In this document: positions 55,072 through 64,000 of the stretch, in pieces
How positions within the stretch are numbered: the stretch's first letter is position 1
Layout: each line of letters starts with the position of its first letter
Source of the DNA: Microstegium vimineum
Taxonomy: Eukaryota > Streptophyta > Magnoliopsida > Poales > Poaceae
DNA length: 64,000 nt
Assembly (NCBI GenBank): GCA_022036555.1
Contig: CM039128.1
Location: 22,956,171 to 23,020,170 of the forward strand
Direction of reading: 5' to 3'
The notes under the pieces: model-generated
Databases searched by the model: none
What the model was told of the DNA's origin: nothing
Seen by the model: the letters and a program-made list of their open reading frames with translations, nothing else
Position numbers and translations under genes: made by a program

Positions 55072-56220
55072 TCAAGCGGCACGACGCCTCCCCTTCCAGG
55101 ATTTTTGGGAAACTGCAACGATCAAATAAGGAACCGCCACGCCCACCTTCCGCGCCGCGGCTTGGGCCGCCAACTGCATGGTTAATTCGGCCCATTTACT
55201 TCCTTTCTCCTTATATATTTACTTCCAATTAATCTCCGCAATTTATGGAAAATTGTCCTATGAAATACCACTAACGCTACAGTCCTGGGGACTGGATGTG
55301 CAACTCTGCTTTAATCTCTTTTCTACAGCTACAGTAACATGACTACAATAGTCTGGTCGGCAAGCAACATAAATTGATCGTCAGCAAGGATGCTCAGAGA
55401 CTCCATCGACACCAACCACGATTCGACTGTCTAGTCGCATTCCCGACCAGGCTCGGGGACTTCATCCAACATCAAACCGAACAAGGCTCGGGGACTGCGG
55501 CCATGGCACAGAAGGGCGTCTCGAAGCAAGACAACGCCCGGGGACTGACACCCGAGGACTGCGAATCAAGCAATATGAGCCCGATGCAAGAACCTCCTCG
55601 GCTCCTCACATCAGGCTCGGGGACTACGGGTATTCGCAGTCGTCTCTTACTAAACTCATTTAAAAGTTTTTTTTTATCCTGATATGAGAACCTCCCAGTT
55701 TCTTACATCAGGCTCAGGGACTGCGGGTATTCGCAGTCGTTTTTTTGCAAAACTCATGCTTTACTCATTATTTACGTTTGTTCATCCATTCTTTATCTTT
55801 ATAAAGCTTGACACCACGTGCATACTTCACCTGCTACCAAGCTCGGGGACTAAGTGGGTACACTTCACCTCACGGTGAATGTACTAATTTTTTTCTCGAC
55901 AAAACTCTGTTTTTTTTGTTCTTGCAGAACCTAAGTAGGTACACTTCACCAGGAAAGGACTTTTCAAAATTTTTTCTTTTTCAGCACGTCACATCCTCCC
56001 AACAAGCATCCGCATCATCCGACGAGGCGACCAGCTCGCACATCAGGCCACGACGATCTCGGCCAGCCCGACCTGGTCGGGAGGCTTCTCCAAGCAGCAC
56101 CTCGACTAGGCGGCTTGGTCGGGGCTTCACGACGACCTCGACGACATAATGGCGACCAGATGGACACCTTCAAGGACGACGCTGCAGGCTCGCCGGAAGA
56201 ATACAACGTGCTCTGGGACT

Positions 56221-56709
56221 TGTCGGGGATATTACCTCGGCATATCCCCAGGGGCCTTATGGGCCTACCGACCAGAAGACGACCCGGCTCGCGAGGCCTT
56301 GCGACACGCGACCAGCTCGTTGTGCTCGCTAAGGACTCCAAAGAAGCCTTGCTCGCCAAGGAAGATCTAGCCAGATAGGCTCGGATCCCTTGCCTTAAGG
56401 GACCGATCGCAATCTGTTAGGATACGGAAACTGTAACCCTGCTCCCCGGCTATATAAGGCAAGCAGGGACCCCCTCAAAGTTACATCTCTCACAGTCCCT
56501 TAGATCCCATCTATACCTCAGGTAACCTAATACTCATATCAATCCAACCACCAGAACACAGGACGTAGGGTATTACGGCGATTTGCCGGCCTGAACCTGT
56601 ATAAATCGCCGTGTCTACGCTTTCTGTGTTACGCTTGATCGTCGTCGCCACACCTCCGCCTACAATCTACTACCGTGGGGTACCCCTAGATAGACTGCGA
56701 CGTATATTT
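56221..56709 (+). repeat. 3' LTR of the 5.7-kb element, end-deleted
   Basis: It starts TGTCGGGGATATTACCTCGG and follows the first LTR to GACGTATATTTT, but lacks the last seven or eight bases (GTCGACA). The deletion also seems to have removed the first base of the target duplication, leaving TAGAAG. Confidence 0.85.
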
Positions 56710-56740
56710 TAGAAGTATGATTATTTTGGGACGGAGGGAG
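56710..56740. mobile_element. Stowaway MITE, right part
   Basis: AGAAGTATGATTATTTTGGG continuing to the terminus GACGGAGGGAG and TA. It is the partner of the left part at 50732-51000; the inverse of this end matches that start in about 24 of 31 bases. Confidence 0.75.
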
Positions 56741-56742
56741 TA

Positions 56743-58260
56743 GACTCTAGATAGAAAAGTTGTATTGGAAAGAATGATTTTTTAACATATAAAGTCTTAG
56801 ACTATATAGAAATCACTTTGTGAGTGTCCTTAAAAGCGTATTCACATAGACTATGCCAAAAAAATGGTAAAGACAACTTTTAAGCGCATTAAGTAGACAA
56901 CAAGACGCTTTGGTACAGAAGTTACTTGCATATCTACGCATACTGATACACTTTTATAGATATATTTGTATAACATGTTTGTTTCTGTAGTTAGTCCCTC
57001 AATCAGTGAATGGATGAAACTCTAGCACCCGAAGGCAAAATTAGTGGCCCCGCAAAATTACTTCTCTACCCTTATTTCATTCTTCTCTCATATGCGTACT
57101 AATATGGCGACACCATATTATATATTAAAAAAGTATAGACATGATTTAGTGTATACATTTATATTGCAATGTCTATCAATATACTAACAACATTTTTTGG
57201 AAGACAAGTGGTTAGGGAGAAAAGCTTTGAAATTTCATTCGCCTTCATTGTTTAATATTATTCGTTGAAAACATAGCATAAGGCCATAAATGCTTAACTC
57301 TAGTCCTCTTCACAAAGATGGTATTGTCATAGTTATCTTGTCAGTAATGGAGTTAAGATTATTCATGAAATTTAGCATTGGAAATTACCTCTCAAAATAA
57401 AAAAAATATGTGTTACTTTAAACAATAAATGAGACATTCTTACAAGTATAGTCATAAGTGAGTATGTAGTGTTAGTTAATATGGACAAGTGACCAAACAA
57501 AAGTTGTCGATCTCAAAAAGTTATGCGACTTTATAGTTTATAAGTTTTTTTATTTGAAGTCGTTATGATGCCCATCTATTTGATTCGTAATATTTCATAG
57601 AAGTTATACCAACTAAAGCCATTTGTTCCAAAGTAATAAATAAGTGTGTAGTACTAGTATTTAAGGATATCAGATTGAAAAGCGTTCAAAATAAAAGTTG
57701 TAGATCTCAAAAAGTAATGCAACTTTGTAGTTATTATTATTTTTATTTGAAATCATCCATCTAACAAAAGTTACATTTGATTTCTCAAAATTAAAATTCA
57801 AAAATTTCAAACTACCTCAGATAGAGAAACACACAAATAAAAGTTGTAAATCTCAAAAAGTTGTGCAACTTTGTAGTTGTCATTTTTTTATTGAAAACCA
57901 TCTTTGTAAGGAAAATGACGGTTGCATTTTCTCACATTTAAAATTCAAATTCATGAAATGGCCTCGGATGAAGAAATGATCAAAACTAAAGTTGTAGCTC
58001 TCAAAAAGTTATAAACACCTTCAACCTTATTTCAGCTTATTATTATTTATAGAACACTAATGAATCAGCCACCTTTTCGACCAACCGAACCCATGGATCC
58101 TAAATATTCATTTCAATACCGAAGTGACATAAAATGAGATGAACAAATATCCCACGTGCTCACGGATCATGGAGTGCGGAGGTTCGAGCGTCGACGGCCG
58201 TGAAGTGTGCAAACGTATGACTCATGATCAGCAGCCATGTGTCGGCCAGTAGGGTCTCTC
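56743..58260. other. AT-rich intergenic DNA with four copies of a recurrent motif
   Basis: No gene recognised. AAAGTTGTAGATCTCAAAAA with its continuation (AGTTATGCAACTTTGTAGTT) occurs in variant form near 57500, 57696, 57836 and 57980. The same motif occurs in the CACTA-like elements at 43934 and 58261, so this may be an old relative. Confidence 0.5.
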
Positions 58261-59460
58261 CACTACTACAGAAAGTGTAAATAGTGCCGGTTTAAAATGC
58301 TCTATCACTGCTGGATTTTGAACCGGCACAACACTTTCGGCAGTGATAAGGTGATGCCATCACTGCTGGTTATGCCAAACCGGCAGTGATGATCCACATC
58401 ACTGGATGTCCAGAAGAAATCACGTTTTTAAAATCGAAAAAAAAGATTTAAATAATAGGAGAGGCCACCATGAACCTATCACTGCTGGATTTTAAACCGG
58501 CACAACGCTTTCGGCAGTGATGAAGTGATGCCATCACCGTCGATTATGCCAAACCTCGTTACGAACCGGCAGTGATGGATGTCCGGAAGAAATCGCGTTT
58601 TTAAAATCGAAAAAAAGATTTAAATAATGGGAGAGGCCACCATGGACCCGCTTGCCCGTCGCAAGTCGCACATTTTTTCGCGTAAAATCGGGAACTTGCT
58701 CCGGCCGAGATTCAAACCTGAGACCTCACCCTCGCGTGGTATCTCCTCTACCACTCCACATGACTCACTTGTGTCTAGATTCGTTAGTACTTCTACATAT
58801 TCTATACTAAACCGAGTGTAAAATGATTGTTTGAGCCACTAAACGAATTTAAATGAAAAAGTTGTGAACTACAAAGTTTCATAACTTTTCGAGATCTACA
58901 ACTTTCATGTAGCAAGTTTTTTCATCCGAGGTCGTTTACAAAAATTTGAATTTCAAATTTGACACATTCAAACGTATTTTTAATTGACAAGATGATTTCA
59001 AATGAAAAAGTTGTGAACTACAAAGTTTCATAACTTTTCGAGATCTACAACTTTCATGTACAAACGTTTTTCATCTGAGGTCGTTTACAAAAATCAAAAA
59101 ATTAACTGCACAGGTATATCATTGTCGGTTCCAGCCACAAACTGGCAGTGAAGCTCATCATCACTGCCGGTTCGTGGCTGGAACCGGCAATGAAAGTGGC
59201 CATGATATCACTGCCGGTTCTTGCCACGAACCGGCAGTGATGATGAGCTTCAGTGCCGGTTCGTGGATAGAACCGACACTTATATACCTGTAGAGTTGAC
59301 TTTTTTTATTTTTGTAAACGACCTCGGATGGAAAAACTTTCTACATGAAAGTTGTAGATCTCGAAAAGTTATGAAACTTTGTAGTTCACAACGTTTTCAT
59401 TTTAAATCGTTTAGTGATGGGCCGGCACTGATTTGCACCTCGGATGTTAAGGCTCTCTAT
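58261..59460. mobile_element. CACTA element (family B), right end missing
   Basis: The left end CACTACTACAGAAAGTG is typical. Subterminal ACCGGCA/TGCCGGT motifs (CACTGCCGGTTC and inverse) are dense at 58280-58600 and 59110-59280. It has the tRNA-like module, the recurrent motif and a large internal inverted repeat. No matching CTGTAGTAGTG right end was found before other sequence begins at about 59440-59460, so this copy is truncated. No transposase. Confidence 0.75.
58707..58758 (-). other. tRNA-like A box/B box module, second copy
   Basis: On the minus strand TGGAGTGGTAG (58758-58748) matches the A-box pattern and GGTTTGAATCTC (58718-58707) is a B box with changes. The 29-base spacing is identical to that at 44296-44346. 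The flanking text is also shared with that element. Confidence 0.5.
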
Positions 59461-59744
59461 GAGTCACACACGTAACATGTGTGAGAGAGAAGCGGGGAGA
59501 AATAATATACTGTTGCATTTGCATGTCTTTTCTACCGTCCACCCCCTTCTCTCACCTCACTCCCAATGCCCAAACCCCGACCAATAGGTGTTGCTAGGAG
59601 GTCCACAGTTGACACCGCAATCTGGGGATGTCGTGGGGGCAGGGCTGCTGCACAGTGGTGGCATAGCGAGGAGATGTAGCCACAGGTGAGGGTAGAATGA
59701 GAGGCACATTCAAGGCGAGCATAGAGAGAAGGGCTAAGGGGCTA
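59461..59744. other. Unassigned DNA before the organelle insertion
   Basis: About 280 bases of mixed composition, rich in short G runs; nothing recognised. Confidence 0.4.
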
Positions 59745-60890
59745 CTTGTTTCCTTTTCTAGTCATTGTTACACCTTGTCCAGTGAGGAAAGCGAGCCAAG
59801 GTGTCCGTTCGACTTCATTGCCTGGACACTTCAGGGACTGTGTGGGTGAGATTTTCCTAGTTCATGTGAGAGCAACCCTTCTCCCAAAGTTACGCGGTCA
59901 TTTTGCCGAGTTCCTTCGACATGATTCTCTTGACGCGCCCTAGTATACTCTACTTGTTCACCCGTGTCGGTTTGGGGTATGGTCAGTGCACCGGGAGGAT
60001 CGCCCTCCCAATTCGAAGTTTTTTCCTGGAAGTTTCAACCGTCATTGACTATGACAACAGTCGCAACCGACTATTAAGAACCTCGCGACTATGGCAGGGC
60101 AGTACGCTCTGCTCTCTCGAGACCTCTACTCTAATCAAAAGACTAAAGGTCCCTACGAAAGATGAAAAAGGCGAAGACTGAAATGAGAAAGGAAGGACAA
60201 GACGACTTCGGTTCACACGTACGTGAAAGTGCTTCGAAAGGTGTCAGCAGGTGCGCGGAGCCAGAGCCGGCATGTTTGCCCTCTGGGCCGAGTGGTCGCC
60301 CAGTTCAGAGTCTTCGCCTTTAGAGAAAAATTCGTGTATGTCCGAGCAAGAAAACAACAACGCGTTATTGTACTAACGTGCGACGGAGCAAGAGTATGCG
60401 CGTGTATGGAAGCGCAACGGCTTTCGCGCTCATCCCTTGCTTCAAAACGAAAAGTTTTAGCCCTCCGTTTGCTGGTCGCCAAAGATGAGAGCTTTGCCTT
60501 TGGAAGCGCTAGTAGCATAGGACGACCGGGCCAGCCGAGCCTCTCTGAATTAGTTGACATCTTTGATGACTCGATGGTGAATATTAAGGAAAGGAGAGCG
60601 AGGGGAAGAGGGGTCAGCCCTTGGCCCGATCATCCAATTCGCTCCGACGATCCAGGCATGGTTCAGTAGTCAAAGCAACTTTGTCACTTTCGTGTACCCA
60701 TCAGACGACAACCCTTTTTGGAGCTTCCTTAGGGACCGATTAACTCTGCGTAGATTGACTGAACGCAGAAAGCCTTCCACTGGCAGGCGATTGTGTTTTT
60801 CACAGGATTTCTCGTTACTCTTGTCAGCATTCTTACTTCTGATATCTCCAGGTCTTGTCACCAATAACCTTCCTCGATTGACAGAACATC
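59745..60890 (-). pseudogene. Mitochondrial 26S rRNA fragment in the nucleus (NUMT)
   Basis: Read on the minus strand this is plant mitochondrial large-subunit rRNA. GAAGGAACTCGGCAAAATGA then CCGCGTAACTT (59885-59920), and CCCAAACCGACACGGGTGAA (59955-59980), are the conserved domain IV text, differing from the plastid 23S version. GAATGCTGACAAGAGTAACG (60815-60835) and CCTAAGGAAGCTCC (60720-60735) are from domain III. The spacing between the two blocks is larger than in bacteria, as expected for the longer mitochondrial molecule. The limits are approximate. A 148-codon plus-strand frame at 60223-60669 lies antisense to the rRNA and is not taken as a gene. Confidence 0.85.
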
Positions 60891-61281
60891 TCCTCGTGAC
60901 TTATGCCAACGCAACAAGGCGAGGCAAGGCAAAGCCATGCCAATGCAACAAGGTGAGGTGAGGCAAAGCCATAATTGAAACCAAGTTTCCTCTAAGTCTC
61001 AAAGCATTTGTGTGGGAGAGGACGCAGCCTGACATGACAACCAGCAATAAGGGTGGAGCTAAGGCGCAATCAACTTGACCTCGGGCTTGGGGTTGGGTCA
61101 TCAGTGTAGGGAGGAAGAGCCTGACATGATGCCATGGTTGTTGAGCCAGAAGCCCTTGGGAAGGAGGCGGAGAATGGCTGTGTTGCTAGCATTGGCTAGG
61201 CGAAGTGTGTCTGGGGAGGCAGAGAGAAACCATGTCGCTTCACCGCTGGCGCTTGACTCGGCGTAGGCTCACGAAGGTAGA
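60891..61281. other. Unassigned DNA after the organelle insertion
   Basis: It starts with small repeats (CAACAAGGCGAGGCAAGGC and CAACAAGGTGAGGTGAGGC, 60909-60964). No gene recognised. The last five bases, GTAGA, are the expected left target duplication of the next element. Confidence 0.45.
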
Positions 61282-62472
61282 TGTCGGTCTCTAAAATGGC
61301 GGGGTCTAGACAGCCAACGAGTAAACTTCTAAGCGTGTCGGAGATCGGATGGTTATGCTCGGAGAACACAGGGTTTATACTGGTTCAGGCACGAACGCCC
61401 TACGTCCAGTTTGCTGCGGAGTCGTGTTACCGAGCGTGGAGAGCTCATAGAGGGGAGCTACAAGCTGTGGTGAGAGAGGGAAGCGGGTTCCCAAGTCTCG
61501 TGCGTATGAGGTTCGTGGTTCTTGTGAGAGTTCACGTGAATGCGAGTGTGAGTGTGTGTGAATGAGTCGAAAGAGTTCAGAGAGTGTTCCGGGAGAGGGA
61601 TTGGAGGTCCATTCTCCCCCTTTATACGTAGGGAGAGACGGAGGAGTACAATATAGAGAGAGAGATGACGTGGGCCCGGTATGGGTTGTTGACTTGGGGG
61701 ACGCCGTGGGCTTCTGTTGGCCTTTCTTCCTAGCGAAGACTGCACCTGTGGGCACGATGTCTGGGTCCTGTTCGTCCTTGAGGGAGCTGTAGCCATGCGC
61801 CTCGTAATTGGGAATGTCAGTATTCCCTGATTAGGGCATGGGCGGAGGTTGGCAGCATAGGGCCAGTCACCCCCGCGTTCCGTCGTACAAGGCTCAGAAC
61901 GCCCTAATCCCTATTCAAGTGTCCGTCGAGAGCATGGCGTGCGTCAATCGGTGGTTAGGCAACACAGGAACTTGTACAACAAGGAATGCACAGGGGCAGG
62001 CATGACGGTGCACGCCTTAGTCCTCCATCCCTAAGGACAAGCAGCACTGTGAACCTTTAGACTATGGGCTAGCCCGCCCGGGCAACATGGGTCGGCTGTG
62101 GTGGCGGCGCCCTCAAGAGGGGCTGATGTAGTTGGATGACGTCACGTTAGCTTGGACGAGGCGGAGAAGCCCCCGAGGGTATATGTGTCTCGGATGCCTT
62201 AGCCCTGGCTCGGACGAGGCAGAGAGGTCTCCGAGGGTGGGTACGTCACGGACGATGTCATCCTGGCTCGGACGAGGCGGACATGCCTCCGAGGGAGTGT
62301 TGTCGTCGCGGTGAGATGAAGCGAAGTGCCCCCGAAGGTGAATGCGTCACGGATGACGCCACCCCGGCTAGGACGAGGCGGAGAGGCCTCCGAGGGGATG
62401 AAGAGTCCCTGAGGGTAATTTTGTTTTTGCGAAGTGCGGTTGTTAGGGTACCCTATTTCTAGGTATATGACA
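61282..62472 (-). repeat. 3' LTR of a second Tat-like element
   Basis: TGTCGGTCTC to TATATGACA, 1191 bp. A minus-strand TATAAA at 61621-61626 shows minus orientation. The adjoining inner bases, GTAGCCCCCGAGC, are the same as beside the 3' LTR of the large Tat element. Only this LTR is in the window. Confidence 0.8.
62150..62400. repeat. Degenerate tandem repeat of about 65 bp in the LTR
   Basis: Four copies of TGGCTCGGACGAGGCGGAGA followed by a CCCCCGAGGG-like phrase and a GTCACGGATGA-like phrase. They are comparable in kind, not in sequence, to the 53-bp array in the other Tat LTR. Confidence 0.7.
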
Positions 62473-64000
62473 GTAGCCCCCGAGCTTGCGATGTATTGTT
62501 TGGACTACACCGGAGGCTTCTAAGAGCATTTATGGTGGTTGGATAAGTTTTTTGGATTCCGGTGGGTGCGCGCGAGCGCACCCGCCGGGTGTAGCCCCCG
62601 AGGCCTTGGGAGAAAGATTTTTTCTCCTAAGGGCTTATTCGGTCGAACCTACAGTGTTTGGCCCTTCGTCCTCCTTACGGGGTAAGTAAAGGGGAAACAA
62701 GAGGACTGCTCCGTACGCACGGAGTCGGAGTCTTGCTTGCACGCTAGCCCTACCACGTGGCGAACTGTTGAACTTGGGATGGCGTGTTTCGAAGTAACAA
62801 ATCAGAACTGAGCGGCGTAGTCCTTTGGTCAGAGCGCATGCATGACCAATCTGTGCCGCTCAGTCACGATCGAAGTCTGACTGTGCCCCTTGTGGCCCAA
62901 AAGTGGGTGTGCCGTGTTTTCCCGTTCGAGGGGCGTTGCAGATGCCCCGCCCTCTTGCGGTCAAACTTTGGACGGCGCGCACTGCACCTGCTGCATGTCT
63001 GGCCATTTATAGTCCCGCCGCTCCTCATCAGAAACGGGCACTGGCGCGTAGTGCGGTTTAATTGGGGGAGGCGAGCGCTGTAGCTTCACGGGTTGGATGC
63101 CACTTGAGTGCCCTGGTAGGCTATAAATAGGGGTGGTCGTCTGCGAGAAGACACACAGCCTCTCGGCATGGCTTACCCTTTCTTCCTCCTCGAAGACCTC
63201 GTCAGTGACAACCTTGAGCCGCCTTGGCGAGCGGTTCTTTGAGAGCAAAACCGAGATCAGGGGAAGTTCTGCGCTAGGAGTGCTGGTGTCCCCTCTTGCC
63301 CAGTGGTAGAGATCAGCGAAAGCTCTACGACGTGCACAGACCTTCTGACTCTAACCACTAGTTGGGTGAGAGGTTGTCACCACCTCCTGCACGAATCGCT
63401 CCTTGGGGCGGAAGGTGTGGAGTCCATCCTTTCGCCGGATGGATCTTGCTCTCCGCTCTCGAGGAGCGGCGACGTGCTATCCCTTCCCGGAGGGCAGTAA
63501 AGGATGTGTCCACTCAGAAAGTCATAGCAGTTCGCCTGCACGACCCTAGGAGTTGGCTCATCCTTGGCTGTTGGTTTATGGCGATGTCACCGTCGGCGAG
63601 ATAGGCGGGCTCGGAGCTGCCAATGTATGGCGGGCTCAGAGCCGCTCGCCGGCGGTGACCCTGATCATGGAGCAGCTGGGGCTACTTAGCTGTAAAGTGC
63701 CCAACCAACTCTGGGGGAGGGAGCAACATCGTCACGGCCTGGGGTCTCCTGAAGACGAGGCAACCGCTGTTCTCCCACAACTGCGGCGTGCCTGGTCAAA
63801 GTTGCCAGCGGGTCGTGACGGCGTCGTCCGACGCGATCTTGAATACTAGGCAGGTGTTCCCCGGGCCTTGCGGCTGGGTTGCCGGACCTGGATATCCGGT
63901 GTGTCGGGCGACGGTGCCCTTAGTGCAGGTGCCGGTGCTGCATCTCTGGCTTTTAGCCTTTTCGGCCTAGGATTTCCCTTTAGTCCACCTTATAAATGTT
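62473..64000 (-). mobile_element. Second Tat-like element, 3' internal part (continues beyond the window)
   Basis: It follows the LTR and shares with 4505-4680 the block GCGCGAGCGCACCC, then GTAGCCCCCGAGGCC, and an uncalled short inverted repeat around the GCGC text. A plus-strand TATAAATA at 63122 precedes an ATG at 63168. The frame from there is short (24 codons) and I recognise no domain. The antisense gene proper is expected further right. Confidence 0.65.
63122..63129 (+). promoter_or_regulatory. TATA box on the antisense strand of the second Tat-like element
   Basis: TATAAATA, identical to the box at 6081 in the large Tat element and likewise on the strand opposite gag-pol. The region to the right ends at the window border, so the gene it would serve is not seen in full. 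Confidence 0.5.

Larger units (their letters stand above)
51001..56709 (+). mobile_element. Gag-pol-less LTR retrotransposon (5.7 kb) with satellite array and antisense ORF
   Basis: Two LTRs (51001-51496 and 56221-56709) flank 4.7 kb. A plus-strand TATATAAGG at 51229 sets the orientation. No gag, protease, reverse transcriptase or integrase motif is found. The inside holds a 35-bp tandem array (51730-53000), an 85-bp repeat (about 54000-54370), the start of a Transposase_28-family gene on the minus strand (antisense, as in Tat elements) and several CTCGGGGACT phrases near the 3' LTR. It looks like a deletion derivative of a Tat-like element that would depend on others to move. The insertion site lies in a Stowaway (GGTAGA at the left, TAGAAG at the right). 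No convincing primer binding site was seen. Confidence 0.85.

Noticed and set aside
60223..60669. 148-codon plus-strand frame
   Set aside because: It lies antisense within mitochondrial 26S rRNA sequence, between two recognised rRNA blocks; rRNA-derived DNA often leaves open antisense frames.

Overview
This window is nuclear DNA of a plant, almost certainly a grass (Poaceae; the element families fit a panicoid grass such as a sorghum, sugarcane or maize relative, but the species cannot be fixed from sequence alone). The evidence is spliced receptor-kinase genes with GT..AG introns, very GC-rich first exons, nested LTR retrotransposons of grass type, CACTA, hAT, Tourist and Stowaway elements, and a piece of plant mitochondrial 26S rRNA.

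Only two host-type genes are seen, both on the minus strand. One is a single-exon G-type lectin S-domain receptor kinase (23336-25852, intact, 838 codons). The other is an eight-exon PERK-type proline-rich receptor kinase (29345-34139). Its kinase exons and splice sites are sound, but its 5' half carries three apparent one-base losses in C/G-rich stretches (consensus errors or early decay).

Layout: 1-449 CACTA end; 450-3079 AT-rich intergenic DNA; 3085-18832 a complete, defective Tat-lineage Ty3/Gypsy element in minus orientation with 5-bp target duplication TTATG, inserted in an old Copia-type LTR (18838-19976). A decayed hAT transposase tail lies at 20990-21285. The two kinases and small MITEs fill 23-36 kb. 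CACTA-like elements lie at 36784-37899 and 43934-44953, with a hAT element at 38817-41797 (8-bp target duplication CCTCTGCG) between them. MITE clusters follow at 42.7-46 kb, then largely empty AT-rich DNA to 49 kb and a LINE 3' remnant at 49.6-50.4 kb. A 5.7-kb gag-pol-less LTR element (51001-56709) splits a Stowaway MITE. Then come a truncated CACTA (58261 on), a mitochondrial rRNA insertion (about 59745-60890), and the 3' end of a second Tat-like element (61282 to the window edge).

The most interesting theme is the antisense gene carried by these LTR elements. The large element has gag-pol on the minus strand and a spliced, coiled-coil-containing gene of the 'putative gypsy type transposon' (Transposase_28) family on the plus strand, preceded by its own TATA box. 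The 5.7-kb element has lost gag-pol but keeps the start of the same antisense gene, again with a TATA-like box upstream of its ATG. A second theme is a tRNA-like A-box/B-box module shared by two CACTA-like families.
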